In this document: one piece after another, positions 28,416 to 38,055 of the stretch
Layout: each line of letters begins with the position of its first letter
Numbering within the stretch: position 1 is the stretch's first letter
Assembly (NCBI GenBank): GCA_015066745.1
Contig: SVNW01000011.1
Span: 1-64,000, forward strand
Length of the DNA stretch: 64,000 nucleotides
Direction of reading: 5' to 3'
Source: Ruminococcus sp.
Lineage (GTDB): Bacteria > Bacillota > Clostridia > Oscillospirales > Ruminococcaceae
Notes under the pieces: generated by a model
The model's input: only the letters and a program-made list of their open reading frames with translations
What the model was told of the DNA's origin: nothing
The model's database searches: none
Program-made: the position numbers and the translations under genes

Positions 28416-30440
28416 GTGCCGGCAATAAATCTTTTAAGCAAAGAAATTTCCGAACTTATTGCAGCAGGTGAAGTTATTGAAAGACCGTCATCTGTTATAA
28501 AAGAACTTATCGAAAATTCCATAGATGCAGGTGCGACGCATATAACTGTTGAGATAAAACGTGGCGGTTCTACTTTTATACGAGTTACGGATGATGGTTG
28601 CGGTATAGCATTTGATGATGTTCCGAAGGCATTTTTAAGACATGCGACAAGCAAGATAACGTCAAGGGAAGACCTTAACAGTATTCTTACTCTGGGTTTC
28701 AGAGGCGAGGCGCTTGCATCGGTGTGTGCCGTATCAAAAGTGGAGATAATGACAAAACAAAAAGATGATGAACTCGGAACACATTACATAACAGAAGGTT
28801 CACAGGAAGTGATGCATGAAAAAACAGGCTGTCCTGACGGTACGACAATAATAATACGAGATCTTTTCTACAACGTTCCTGCCAGACAGAAGTTTATGAA
28901 AAAGGACACTGTTGAGGGAAATATGGTCAGCAGTATAGTTGACAAGATAGCGCTTTCCCACCCCGAAATATCATTTCGTATGATAAGGGACAACAAAGCA
29001 GAACTCAGTACGTCAGGTGACGGAAATCTGTATTCGTCTATATTTGCCGTATACGGAAAAAATTTTGCGGCAGATATGATAGAAGTGGATTATGAACTTG
29101 ATGGTATAAGAGTGAGTGGTTATTGTGTAAAACCACTGTATTCCAAGGCAAACAGAGTTTTTCAGAATTTTTTTGTAAACGAGAGATATATAAAATCACA
29201 GGTGTGTGCATCGGCGCTTGAGGAAGCATATAAAGGCGTCATAATGGTGGGAAAATTTCCTGCTTGTGTACTGAAAATCGGGCTTGCACCCGATACGGTA
29301 GATGTAAATGTTCATCCTGCAAAGGTTGAAGTGCGTTTTTCAGATGATAAGCCTATTTATAACTGCATTTATTTTGCTGTAAAGTCAGCACTTATGAAGG
29401 CAGGTATGATATATGATTTTGAACTTGAAAAGACCGCATTTTCAAAAAGCTCTGCAAGCGAGAGTGAAAAAGAAGAAGTTTATCAGCCTCAAATCCCTGT
29501 AGTACCTGAAAAATCTGAAAAACCGCCTTTACAGAATGTTGTTTCTGATATTTCAAAAGAAGTTTTCAAAGAAAATAAGGCAGAGCAGTCACAGCAGACT
29601 GTTGATGAAGTTTCTGTATGCAATAATACTAAGCCCGAAAAGCCTGAAAACCTGTTTGAAAATAATAATGTCAGACCACAAAATCTTTCGGCAGTACCTG
29701 CATATACAGCTGTTATAAAAGAAAACCCTCCCATAAAACCGATTGTTCACAGCCGTATAGAAGAACCTGTAAAAAATGAAGAAAAAGTTGAAAACTTTAG
29801 CTATATAAACAGAGCATCACTTCAAAAAACAGAGCCTGCACCTGAAAAAACCTTTAAGCCGGCTGAGGAGAAAAAAGAACTTCGTTATATAGGCGAAGCT
29901 TTTAAAGGATATATTATTTCGGAAATAGATGACAAAATAGTTATCGTTGACAAGCATGCGGCTCATGAACGTATAATATTTGAAAGACTTAAAAAACAGG
30001 GATATGAATCAAGCCAGCTTATAATGTGTGCAGAAGGCATACTGCTGTCGCTTGATGAAGCAGATGCACTTTCTGAAAATCGTGAGCTACTTGAAAAAAT
30101 GGGATTTTCTCTTGATCTTACAAACAGTCCGTATGTAACAGTCAAGGCTTTACCGTCTATTATCGCACATCTTAATCCCGATGAGCTTATTCCTGAACTT
30201 GCGGAAAACTTCAGAAAAAACAAGCTTGACCCGCGTCCCGAAGCCATAGATGATATACTTCATACAGTAGCGTGCAAAGCCGCAATAAAAATGAACGACA
30301 AAAACAGTTCTCTTGAACTTGAAAAACTGGTAAATGATGTGTATAACGATGAAAATATAAGACATTGTCCTCATGGCAGACCGGTAATGTTTGTGATAAC
30401 AAAATATGAACTTGAAAAACAGTTCAGACGAAAAGTGTAG
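28416..30440 (+). CDS. mutL: DNA mismatch repair protein MutL, endonuclease type
   Basis: The 674-residue protein has the GHKL ATPase domain (ENSIDAGAT, DDGCGI, GFRGEALAS) in the first 330 residues. A variable linker rich in Glu, Lys and Pro follows (about 335-480), then a C-terminal dimerisation domain. That domain keeps the nicking-endonuclease motifs: DKHAAHERIIFE, matching the DQHA(x)2E(x)4E pattern with Lys for Gln, an ACKAAIK motif, and CPHGRP. This fits bacteria without MutH, where MutL itself nicks the new strand. Translation starts at GTG 28416 after AAAGGGAG. miaA follows 11 bases after the stop. Confidence 0.97.
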   Translation: MPAINLLSKEISELIAAGEVIERPSSVIKELIENSIDAGATHITVEIKRGGSTFIRVTDDGCGIAFDDVPKAFLRHATSKITSREDLNSILTLGFRGEALASVCAVSKVEIMTKQKDDELGTHYITEGSQEVMHEKTGCPDGTTIIIRDLFYNVPARQKFMKKDTVEGNMVSSIVDKIALSHPEISFRMIRDNKAELSTSGDGNLYSSIFAVYGKNFAADMIEVDYELDGIRVSGYCVKPLYSKANRVFQNFFVNERYIKSQVCASALEEAYKGVIMVGKFPACVLKIGLAPDTVDVNVHPAKVEVRFSDDKPIYNCIYFAVKSALMKAGMIYDFELEKTAFSKSSASESEKEEVYQPQIPVVPEKSEKPPLQNVVSDISKEVFKENKAEQSQQTVDEVSVCNNTKPEKPENLFENNNVRPQNLSAVPAYTAVIKENPPIKPIVHSRIEEPVKNEEKVENFSYINRASLQKTEPAPEKTFKPAEEKKELRYIGEAFKGYIISEIDDKIVIVDKHAAHERIIFERLKKQGYESSQLIMCAEGILLSLDEADALSENRELLEKMGFSLDLTNSPYVTVKALPSIIAHLNPDELIPELAENFRKNKLDPRPEAIDDILHTVACKAAIKMNDKNSSLELEKLVNDVYNDENIRHCPHGRPVMFVITKYELEKQFRRKV

Positions 30441-30451
30441 GAGGCTTTTTT

Positions 30452-31393
30452 ATGAAAACCAATATACTTGTTATAACAGGGCCTACAGCTTCAGGAAAGA
30501 CTGCTCTCGGAGTAGAAATGGCAAAAAGACTTGACGGTGAAGTTATATCAGCTGATTCTATGCAGATATACAAGGGTATGGATATAGCTACCGCAAAGCC
30601 TGCAAAAGATGAGATGAGTGAAGTGCCTCATCATCTTATAGGTTTTCTTGACAGGACAGAAAGTTTTTCTGTTGCTGATTATGTGGAAATGGCAAATGCT
30701 GTGGCAGAAGATATTATTTCAAGAGGTAAAAAGCCGATAATCGTAGGCGGAACAGGGCTTTATATTTCATCATTTATAAATAATGTTCAGTTTGCCGATA
30801 TAAAAAGCGATGAAAGTGTAAGGGCACGTTTAAAAGAAGAGGCACAGCTTTACGGAAACGAATATCTTTTAAGCAAGCTTTCAGAGTGCGATCCAGAAAC
30901 CGCATCTGAACTGCATCATAATAATCTTTCAAGAGTTATACGTGCTCTTGAAGTATATGAAGTTACAGGAAAGAAACTCAGTGACTACAAAAAAGAGAGC
31001 CTTTCACAAAAATCACCATATGATTTTACAGTGACCGCACTTACTTACACCGACCGTCAGCATCTGTATGACAGAATAAACAGACGTGTCGATATCATGC
31101 TTGAAAACGGTCTGCTTGATGAGGCATATGAAGTTTATAAAGAGAGCGGAAAAATAAAAACTGCACATCAGGCGATAGGTTGCAAGGAACTGATACCATA
31201 TTTTGAAAATACTGCGACTCTTGATGAGTGTATAGAAAAGATAAAGCAGGAAACACGCAGATACGCCAAAAGACAGCTTACATGGTTTCGAAATAAACCT
31301 GATGTGAACTGGATAGAAGCGGACGAAAATTCAGATATAAATTTTTTTATAAAAAAATGTGAAAATATTATAGCCAAACAGAGAAATATATGA
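30452..31393 (+). CDS. miaA: tRNA dimethylallyltransferase
   Basis: MiaA transfers a dimethylallyl group to A37 of tRNA, giving i6A, the substrate of MiaB. The 313-residue protein has the P-loop GPTASGKTAL at residues 10-19, the DSMQIYKGMDIATAKP segment, GGTGLYISS near residue 98, and the tRNA-recognition region ending RRYAKRQLTWFRNK. All are typical of the family, and the length is normal. The ribosome site is AGGAGGC. It sits in the mutS-mutL-miaA operon. An extended -10 element for hfq overlaps its stop codon. Confidence 0.97.
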   Translation: MKTNILVITGPTASGKTALGVEMAKRLDGEVISADSMQIYKGMDIATAKPAKDEMSEVPHHLIGFLDRTESFSVADYVEMANAVAEDIISRGKKPIIVGGTGLYISSFINNVQFADIKSDESVRARLKEEAQLYGNEYLLSKLSECDPETASELHHNNLSRVIRALEVYEVTGKKLSDYKKESLSQKSPYDFTVTALTYTDRQHLYDRINRRVDIMLENGLLDEAYEVYKESGKIKTAHQAIGCKELIPYFENTATLDECIEKIKQETRRYAKRQLTWFRNKPDVNWIEADENSDINFFIKKCENIIAKQRNI

Positions 31394-31399
31394 TATAAT
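31391..31399 (+). promoter_or_regulatory. Extended -10 promoter, probable hfq promoter
   Basis: TGATATAAT is an extended -10 element at the miaA stop codon; no good -35 box is visible. It would give a leader of about 130 bases before hfq. That leader contains CTTTTGCAGA and TCTGCAAAG, which could pair over a long loop. Confidence 0.45.
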
Positions 31400-31533
31400 A
31401 AAAGATGTGTAGTCACACAACAAAGAAAATATATTAATTTCTTTGGCAGAAATTTCAATCGGTCTTTTGCAGAGGACATGATTTTAGATTTAATTTATTT
31501 TATTTTTTATCTGCAAAGAATGGAGTTATATTT

Positions 31534-31785
31534 ATGAACAAGCAGTTGAACTTACAGGACGTATTTTTAAATCAGGCAAGAAAAGAAAAGATAATGATTA
31601 CAATTTATCTTACAAACGGCTTCCAGTTTAAAGGAGTAGTAAAAGGCTTTGACAGTTATATAGTTATACTTGATTGTGAAGGCAGACAGCAGATGGTTTA
31701 CAAGCATGCAATATCAACAATAATGCCATCAAGACATATTTCAATACTTGACAGTAGCGCTTCACAGTCTGAAAAGGCAGAATAA
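31534..31785 (+). CDS. hfq: RNA chaperone Hfq
   Basis: Hfq is a hexameric Sm-like protein that promotes small RNA-mRNA pairing. The 83-residue sequence carries the Sm1 motif ([21 protein letters not shown] with the proximal-face glutamine) and Sm2 motif [10 protein letters not shown] with the key Tyr-Lys-His. The C-terminal tail is short, as in Firmicutes. GGAG lies upstream. The gene is at its usual place after miaA. Its TAA overlaps the next ATG (TAATG), so the HlyD-like gene is translationally coupled to it. Confidence 0.96.
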   Translation: MNKQLNLQDVFLNQARKEKIMITIYLTNGFQFKGVVKGFDSYIVILDCEGRQQMVYKHAISTIMPSRHISILDSSASQSEKAE

Positions 31786-33035
31786 TGAATACCCGTACTG
31801 CAAAGCTGCTGTTGGCGATTCTTGTCTTATTTATGACATTGACTGTGATAAATGTTGTGATTCATCTTTTTGAAAATGACTATGTAACAGAAACGGCTGT
31901 AGCTGTTTCATCGTCACATTCAATTAATTTTAAGGGCATATATGTCAGAGATGAAGAAGTCCTTTATTATGACGGAAACGGTGTTGTAAGCTATGCGGTA
32001 GAAGATGGCGGAAGAGTCAGTATAGGCGAAACAGTGGCATATGTTTATGCAGATGATAAGCAGATACAGTTAAATCAAAGAATAGAAGCCATAGATTCCG
32101 AGATAGCTGTATTAAATAAGATACAAAATCCCGGAACACAGGAAATATCACAGCCGGCATACCTTTCTTCACTTATTGAACAGGCATATCAGAGCATGAT
32201 GTTCAATAAAGAAGGGAAAAAATTTACGGCACTTAGTAATACAAAGGAAGAAATGCTCATTTATATGAGTACACTTCAGTATGTAACTGATGAGATAGAT
32301 TCTTTATCGGACAAGATAGCCGGACTTGAAGCAGAAAAGTATGAACTTGAAAATCAGCTGAAATCGCCAAATGATGTCATAGAGGTTCCTTATTCTGCGT
32401 ATTTTTCAAGCAGAGTCGATGGCTATGAAGGATATCTTGACTATGAACAATCTCAGAAACTTACTTCTTCACAGATAGAAAGTATAAGTGACAGTATAGA
32501 AAGTACAAATGAACAGAGTGGTAATAAAGTACCGGTCGGAAAACTTATTAAAGGTTACAAATGGTATATAGTAGGAATAGTAGAAACTACGGACTGGCTT
32601 TCACTCGGTGATACTGTAAATCTATACTTTCCATCAAGTGACAACAAACTTGATGCTAAGATAGAAAGCATACGTGACAGTGATGATGGAAATGAAAAAA
32701 TTATAACACTTGTATGCACAGATATGTCGCATGATTTTGTACAGCACAGGGTCGAAAACGTAGAAATTCAGGATGAAGAGTATAAGGGAATCAGAATTTC
32801 TCGTGAAGCGATACAGGTAAAAGACATGGAACAGGAAGTAGAAGAAAACGGTGTAAAGTCACTTCAGGTAGTTCCTGTAAAAGGTGTTTATGTAAAGCAT
32901 GGCGAGAAAGTTATCTTCAAGAAAATAGATCCTGTTTTCAGCGCTGATGATTATGTTGTTTCAAAAATAGTTCCAGACAGCGATTATGTTCAGCTTTACG
33001 ATGATACTATTGTGGGAGGTATGTCCTTAAAATGA
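31785..33035 (+). CDS. HlyD-like membrane fusion/adaptor protein
   Basis: The 416-residue protein has one N-terminal membrane segment (about residues 8-27) and a predicted outside domain. A split lipoyl-like half (YDGNGVVSYAVEDGGRVSIGETVAYVYAD) is followed by a helical hairpin (about 100-190) and a beta-rich C-terminal half. This resembles periplasmic-adaptor/HlyD proteins, but no ABC transporter is encoded nearby. The position between hfq and yggS-sepF-divIVA suggests a link with the cell envelope or division. It overlaps hfq at its start by one base and yggS at its end (ATGA), so it is embedded in the operon. The function is unassigned. Confidence 0.7.
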   Translation: MNTRTAKLLLAILVLFMTLTVINVVIHLFENDYVTETAVAVSSSHSINFKGIYVRDEEVLYYDGNGVVSYAVEDGGRVSIGETVAYVYADDKQIQLNQRIEAIDSEIAVLNKIQNPGTQEISQPAYLSSLIEQAYQSMMFNKEGKKFTALSNTKEEMLIYMSTLQYVTDEIDSLSDKIAGLEAEKYELENQLKSPNDVIEVPYSAYFSSRVDGYEGYLDYEQSQKLTSSQIESISDSIESTNEQSGNKVPVGKLIKGYKWYIVGIVETTDWLSLGDTVNLYFPSSDNKLDAKIESIRDSDDGNEKIITLVCTDMSHDFVQHRVENVEIQDEEYKGIRISREAIQVKDMEQEVEENGVKSLQVVPVKGVYVKHGEKVIFKKIDPVFSADDYVVSKIVPDSDYVQLYDDTIVGGMSLK

Positions 33036-33727
33036 AAACACAATTTAACTATATTGATGAAAATTACAAAAGGATAGTATTTAATCTCAATGAAGCTAAA
33101 GAAAAATACAATCGTTCCGGAGAAAATATCGATATAATGGCGGTTACTAAAACAATAGCGCCTGAGGTAGTAAATTATGCGATATCTTCATGCGGTATAA
33201 AAATACTCGGCGAAAACAGGGTACAGGAATACCTTTCAAAAAAAGAGTTGTATTCTCCCGCCTCTGTTCACTTTATAGGCCAGTTACAGACAAATAAAGT
33301 AAAATACATAGTTGACAGCGTTGATATGATACAGTCGGTAGACAGTAAAAAACTTGCTCTTGAAATAAACAAGCATGCCGAGCGTGCAAAAAAAATACAG
33401 AATATTCTTGTAGAAGTAAATATTGCAGGTGAAGAAGCAAAAGGCGGAGTATCTCCCGATGAGCTTACAGAACTGCTTTATGAACTTTCAGAGCTAAGCA
33501 ATATCAAGGTTTGCGGGCTTATGACAGTTCCTCCTGTTTTTGAGTCAGAAAAATTTTTATATGATATGCAAAAAATATATATTGACATTTCAGAGAAAAA
33601 AATAGATAATATTAATATGAGTCTTTTATCGATGGGAATGTCAGGCGATTATGAAACAGCGGTCAGATACGGTTCAAATATGATACGTATCGGCAGTGCG
33701 CTTTTCGGTGCACGAGTATATAAGTGA
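33032..33727 (+). CDS. YggS/PLPBP family PLP homeostasis protein
   Basis: The 231-residue protein is a single-domain alanine-racemase-fold protein. The PLP lysine lies in MAVTKTI near residue 37. ILGENRVQEYL, HFIGQLQTNK, SVDSKKLA, GLMTVPP and SMGMSGDYETAVRYGSNMIRIG are all family signatures. It binds pyridoxal phosphate and buffers its level but has no known racemase activity. In Firmicutes (YlmE) it sits upstream of sepF, as here. Its start overlaps the HlyD-like stop. An imperfect hairpin (GCTTTTTATCAT / ATGATAAAAGC) lies in the 109 bases before sepF. Confidence 0.93.
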   Translation: MKTQFNYIDENYKRIVFNLNEAKEKYNRSGENIDIMAVTKTIAPEVVNYAISSCGIKILGENRVQEYLSKKELYSPASVHFIGQLQTNKVKYIVDSVDMIQSVDSKKLALEINKHAERAKKIQNILVEVNIAGEEAKGGVSPDELTELLYELSELSNIKVCGLMTVPPVFESEKFLYDMQKIYIDISEKKIDNINMSLLSMGMSGDYETAVRYGSNMIRIGSALFGARVYK

Positions 33728-33836
33728 CATTTTTTAAAATTGTTTGTATGGCTTTTTATCATTTGGTCGCACATGATGATAAAAGCAGGTTATAAATTCT
33801 CTATTTATTTTATGTGCGAGGAAAGGAAAAAATGTA

Positions 33837-34301
33837 ATGAAGCTTTTAGATAGTTTGAAGGATTTCTTTTTACCACCTGAGCAGGAGGACGATTATCAGC
33901 CTGAAACACCAAAGCAGGAGATGCAGCCAGCGGCAACGCACCAGATACATCAGCCTCAGCCAAGCGAGATGATCGAAACACCTGATGAGAAGAGGAATAA
34001 AGTAGTGAACATTCAAGCGACAGCACAGTTACAAGTAGTTCTGGTTAAACCGGAAGTTTTTACAGATGCAAAACAGATAGCAGATCACCTTATAGCAAAG
34101 AAGACAGTTGTTTTAAACCTTGAAACAGCATCTTCTGAAAACAAGAGAAGAATCATAGATTTTCTTGTTGGTGTTGCATATGCAAACGGCGGAAGTCTCA
34201 AGCCGGTAGCAAATCTTACTTATATAATCACACCTTACAATGTTGGTTTTATAGGTGAAGATCTTGTTGGTGAGCTTGAAAATAACGGTGTAATTATTTA
34301 A
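33837..34301 (+). CDS. sepF: Cell division protein SepF
   Basis: SepF anchors and bundles FtsZ filaments at the septum. The 154-residue protein has an amphipathic N-terminal helix (MKLLDSLKDFFLPP) of the membrane-binding type and a Gln/Pro-rich linker to about residue 65. The conserved core contains KTVVLNLE, RRIIDFLVGVAYANGG and YIITPYNVGFIGED. Length is normal. AGGAAAGGAAAA precedes the ATG. It is followed by divIVA; ylmG and ylmH, often found between them, are absent. Confidence 0.94.
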   Translation: MKLLDSLKDFFLPPEQEDDYQPETPKQEMQPAATHQIHQPQPSEMIETPDEKRNKVVNIQATAQLQVVLVKPEVFTDAKQIADHLIAKKTVVLNLETASSENKRRIIDFLVGVAYANGGSLKPVANLTYIITPYNVGFIGEDLVGELENNGVII

Positions 34302-34370
34302 GCTGCATAATATTTTTTGAGTTTCCTGCGCAAATGGAAATGATATCAAATTTAAGAGGTGATAGAGTTG

Positions 34371-35105
34371 ATGAAGGCAAGTGACATAAACAGTCAAAAA
34401 TTTGAAAAAGCAGCATTCGGATATAAACAGGAAGATGTTGACGGATTTCTTAATGAACTCGCTGCTGATTATTCTCAACTTGAAAAGGATAATGAAGAGA
34501 TAAACACAAAACTTCAGGTTCTTGCTGATAAAGTAAGAGAATACAGAAAAGACGAAGACGCAGTAAAAGATGCACTTCTTTTTGCACAAAAAGAAGGACA
34601 TCGTGTTGTTACTGAAGCAAATACAAAGGCTGAAGAAATAATCTCCAAAGCCAAGCGTGAAAGTGAAAAGATAATAAGCGATGCGACAATGGATTCCAAG
34701 AAAGCTGTTGAAGAAGTAAGAGCAGAACTGAAAAAAGAACAGGAAAATCTCTCCTACATGCAAAAACAGGTATCAGAATTCAAGAAAAATCTCTTTGATA
34801 TGTACAAATCGCATCTGGAAATGATATCATCTATGCCTCAGACAGAAGATGATGATATAGATGAAGACGAAGATGAAGATGAATCAGTTGTTGAAGAAAT
34901 TCCGGCAGTTTCAGAAAAAGAGGAAAAAGTATCTGAACCTGTAAAACAGCCTGCATCACCTTCCCCTTCATATGCACCGGTAAATCCGGAACCTGTTGAA
35001 AAACCTGATCCGTTCAGAACACAGTCTATACCTGTAATAGGCGCAGGTACAGGCGATAACAAGTATGCTGAACTTCAGTTCGGACAGCAGAATAATAATA
35101 AGTAA
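34371..35105 (+). CDS. divIVA: DivIVA domain protein
   Basis: DivIVA proteins bind negatively curved membrane and recruit partners to poles and septa. The 244-residue protein begins with MKASDINSQKFEKAAFGYKQ and EDVDGFLNELAADY, the typical membrane-binding crossed-loop domain. A long coiled coil extends to about residue 145, then an acidic stretch (DDDIDEDEDEDE) and a Pro-rich tail that may be disordered. The ORF track starts at a GTG 12 bases upstream; AGAGGTGAT before the ATG at 34371 makes that the better start. The gene is in the sepF-divIVA-ileS order usual for Firmicutes. Confidence 0.92.
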   Translation: MKASDINSQKFEKAAFGYKQEDVDGFLNELAADYSQLEKDNEEINTKLQVLADKVREYRKDEDAVKDALLFAQKEGHRVVTEANTKAEEIISKAKRESEKIISDATMDSKKAVEEVRAELKKEQENLSYMQKQVSEFKKNLFDMYKSHLEMISSMPQTEDDDIDEDEDEDESVVEEIPAVSEKEEKVSEPVKQPASPSPSYAPVNPEPVEKPDPFRTQSIPVIGAGTGDNKYAELQFGQQNNNK

Positions 35106-35146
35106 CATAAATTTATATATGATAACCAGTAAAGGAAGATTATAAA

Positions 35147-37957
35147 ATGTCTCAGGATTATAACAATACTTTAAATTTACCTAAGACAGACTTCCCTATG
35201 AGAGGAAATCTGCCTACAAAAGAACCGGAAACTTTGAAAAAGTGGGAGTCTGAAAGACTTTACTACAAAATGATTGAGAAAAATGAAGGTAAGCCACTTT
35301 ACATACTTCATGACGGACCTCCGTATGCAAACGGTGAGATCCACCTTGGAACAGCTCTTAACAAGATTCTCAAGGATTTTATAATAAAGTACAAAAATAT
35401 GAGCGGTTTCTGCGCTCCATATGTTCCCGGTTGGGATACTCACGGACTTCCTATCGAACTCAAGGCACTCAAAGCTATTGGCGTTGAAAATGGTGCGGTT
35501 TCTCCGGCAGAACTCAGAAAACACTGCAGAGACTTTGCCATGAGTCATGTAAAAAATCAGATGAACCAGTTCAAGAGAATCGGTAGCATCGGTAATTATG
35601 ACGATCCATATCTTACACTCAAGCCTGAGTATGAGGCAAGACAGATAGAAGTCTTTGGAAAGATGGCTACAGAAGGATATATGTATAAAGGTCTTAAGCC
35701 TGTTTACTGGTGTCCTGACTGTAAGACAGCTCTTGCAGAAGCAGAGATCGAATATTCAAATGATGATTGTCACTCAATCTATGTAAAGTTCAATGTTACA
35801 GATGACAAGGGTGTTTTCTCAGCTGCAGGTGTTGATCCTTCAAAGGTTTATTTTGTAATATGGACAACAACTACATGGACTATTCCTGGTAACCTTGCAG
35901 TTTGTCTCGGACCTGAATATGACTATACACTTGTAAAGGTAAACGATGAGTACTATGTAATGGCAGAAGAACTCGTTGCTGCTACAATGAAAGCTGCAGG
36001 TATTGAAGAATACGAAACTCAGGGCAGATTTACAGGTAAAGAACTTGAATACATAAAGACAAAGCACCCTCTCTTTGACAGAGTTTCTCCTATTATCGTA
36101 GGTGATCACGTAACTCTTGAAAGTGGTACAGGTTGTGTTCACACAGCACCTGGTCACGGTGTAGAAGACTATGAAGTATGCCGTAACTATCCTGAAATCG
36201 GAATAATAGTTCCTGTTGACGCAAACGGAAAGCTTACAGATGAAGCAGGCGAGTTTAGCGGAATGGACACAAATGAAGCAAACAAGGCGATCGCAGCAAA
36301 GCTTGAAGAAGTAAATGCACTTCTGGCTATTGAAAAGATCGTTCACCAGTATCCACACTGCTGGAGATGTAACAGCCCGATAATCTTCAGAGCAACTTCA
36401 CAGTGGTTCTGTTCAGTAAACGGCTTTAAGGATAAAGCTATAAAGGCTATCGAAGACGTAAACTGGATCCCTGGCTGGGGCGAAGAAAGAATAAAGGGAA
36501 TGGTACGTGACAGAAGTGACTGGTGTATCTCACGTCAGAGAACATGGGGCGTTCCTATTCCGATCATATACTGTAAAGAATGTAATGAACCAATAGTAAC
36601 AGAAGAAACTATTGCAGCTATTTCTGATACATTCAGAAAAGAAGGCGCAGATTCATGGTGGACAAAGGAAGTTTCCGAAATAATTCCTTCAACTGTAAAG
36701 TGTAAGTGCGGTTGTTCCGAGTTTACAAAGGAATATGACATCATGGACGTATGGTTTGACAGTGGTGTTTCACATTCTGCTGTTATGGAAGAATATGACG
36801 AACTTCAGTGGCCTGCTGATCTCTACCTTGAAGGTGCAGACCAGTACAGAGGCTGGTTCCAGTCATCACTTCTTACTTCAGTTGTATATAAGGGCAAGGC
36901 TCCTTATAAAAACGTATGCACTCATGGCTGGGTCGTTGACGGTCAGGGCAAGAAGATGTCCAAGTCACTCGGCAACGGTATCATGCCTGATGAAATCGTA
37001 AAAGAATTTGGTGCAGATATTTTAAGACTCTGGGTAGCATCTTCAGACTACCATTCAGATATCAGAATATCCAAGGATATTTTAAAACAGCTTTCAGAAG
37101 CTTATAAGAAAATAAGAAATACAGCAAGATTTATTCTCGGTAACATCTCAAACGGTGACGGATTCGATCCTGATACTGATGCAGTTTCCGATGATAAGCT
37201 TACAGAAATAGATAAGTGGGCAATTACAAGACTTGATGCACTTATCGATAAGGTAAATGCAGGTTATGAAAGTTTTGAATTCCACATAGTATTCCATGCT
37301 ATCCATAACTTCTGTGTAACTGAAATGTCCAACTTCTATCTTGATATTATCAAGGACAGACTCTACTGTACAGGTGAGAAGTCAGAAGAAAGACGTGCAG
37401 CACAGACTGCTATGTACAGAATACTCAGCGGTGTTGCAAGACTTGTTGCACCTATCACATCATTTACAGCAGAGGAAATCTGGAGCTATATGCCACATTG
37501 TGAAGGCGAAGATACAACAAGTATTTACCTTAATCAGATGCCTGCAAAGAGCGGTATAGAAGTTACACCTGAATTTGAAGCAAAGTGGAATCTTATTTAT
37601 GATCTTCGTCAGTCTGTAAATAAGGCGCTCGAAATCAAGAGAAACGAAAAGGTTATAGGTAAATCACTTGAAGCTTCCGTTAAGCTTTACTGTGGAAGTA
37701 ACTTTGAAACTGTAAACGCTATGGTAAGTGAACTTGCTGAGATATTCATCGTTTCAAAAGTAGAAGTATTTGCAGACGGAAACGGAGAGTTTGATGCACA
37801 GACACTTGGTGCAAGCGGACAGGCATCAGATATCACAGTAACTGTTGAAAAGGCAACAGGTGAAAAATGTGAAAGATGCTGGACATATTCCGAAACAGTA
37901 GGAAAATGTGCAGAACACGCAACTCTTTGTGCACGTTGTGCATCAGTTGTAAAATAA
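35147..37957 (+). CDS. ileS: Isoleucyl-tRNA synthetase
   Basis: It charges tRNA-Ile and edits valine. The 936-residue protein has the class I HIGH motif in PPYANGEIHLGTALNK (about residue 59), GWDTHGLPIE, the editing domain with TTTTWTIPGN and HTAPGHGVEDY, the KMSKSLGN loop near residue 605, and a C-terminal zinc site (CERCW and CARC). This is the common bacterial type. Only 41 bases separate it from divIVA, so there is no T-box, although Firmicutes ileS often has one. It follows the division genes, and lspA starts 98 bases downstream with its own promoter. Confidence 0.98.
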   Translation: MSQDYNNTLNLPKTDFPMRGNLPTKEPETLKKWESERLYYKMIEKNEGKPLYILHDGPPYANGEIHLGTALNKILKDFIIKYKNMSGFCAPYVPGWDTHGLPIELKALKAIGVENGAVSPAELRKHCRDFAMSHVKNQMNQFKRIGSIGNYDDPYLTLKPEYEARQIEVFGKMATEGYMYKGLKPVYWCPDCKTALAEAEIEYSNDDCHSIYVKFNVTDDKGVFSAAGVDPSKVYFVIWTTTTWTIPGNLAVCLGPEYDYTLVKVNDEYYVMAEELVAATMKAAGIEEYETQGRFTGKELEYIKTKHPLFDRVSPIIVGDHVTLESGTGCVHTAPGHGVEDYEVCRNYPEIGIIVPVDANGKLTDEAGEFSGMDTNEANKAIAAKLEEVNALLAIEKIVHQYPHCWRCNSPIIFRATSQWFCSVNGFKDKAIKAIEDVNWIPGWGEERIKGMVRDRSDWCISRQRTWGVPIPIIYCKECNEPIVTEETIAAISDTFRKEGADSWWTKEVSEIIPSTVKCKCGCSEFTKEYDIMDVWFDSGVSHSAVMEEYDELQWPADLYLEGADQYRGWFQSSLLTSVVYKGKAPYKNVCTHGWVVDGQGKKMSKSLGNGIMPDEIVKEFGADILRLWVASSDYHSDIRISKDILKQLSEAYKKIRNTARFILGNISNGDGFDPDTDAVSDDKLTEIDKWAITRLDALIDKVNAGYESFEFHIVFHAIHNFCVTEMSNFYLDIIKDRLYCTGEKSEERRAAQTAMYRILSGVARLVAPITSFTAEEIWSYMPHCEGEDTTSIYLNQMPAKSGIEVTPEFEAKWNLIYDLRQSVNKALEIKRNEKVIGKSLEASVKLYCGSNFETVNAMVSELAEIFIVSKVEVFADGNGEFDAQTLGASGQASDITVTVEKATGEKCERCWTYSETVGKCAEHATLCARCASVVK

Positions 37958-37963
37958 ATTTTT

Positions 37964-37991
37964 TTGCAAAGAGCTTGTCGTTTTGTATAAT
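37964..37991 (+). promoter_or_regulatory. Probable lspA promoter inside a hairpin-forming spacer
   Basis: TTGCAA (37964-37969), 16 bases, TATAAT (37986-37991). The same region forms a hairpin (GAGCTTGTCG pairs with CGGCAAGCTT, extended by TGCAAA/TTTGCA) that lacks a T run and is a weak terminator candidate for ileS. Confidence 0.5.
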
Positions 37992-38055
37992 CAAAGAGCG
38001 GCAAGCTTCTTTTGCAGACAGTAAAGATTTACAGCTAAACAGATGAGGTGAACAA

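Noticed and set aside
33728-33836. Terminator between yggS and sepF
   Set aside because: The GCTTTTTATCAT/ATGATAAAAGC hairpin has a bulge and no T run after it; cotranscription is more likely.
34113-34763. 216-residue minus-strand ORF over sepF and divIVA
   Set aside because: Antisense to two recognised genes, no initiation signals, composition typical of a shadow.
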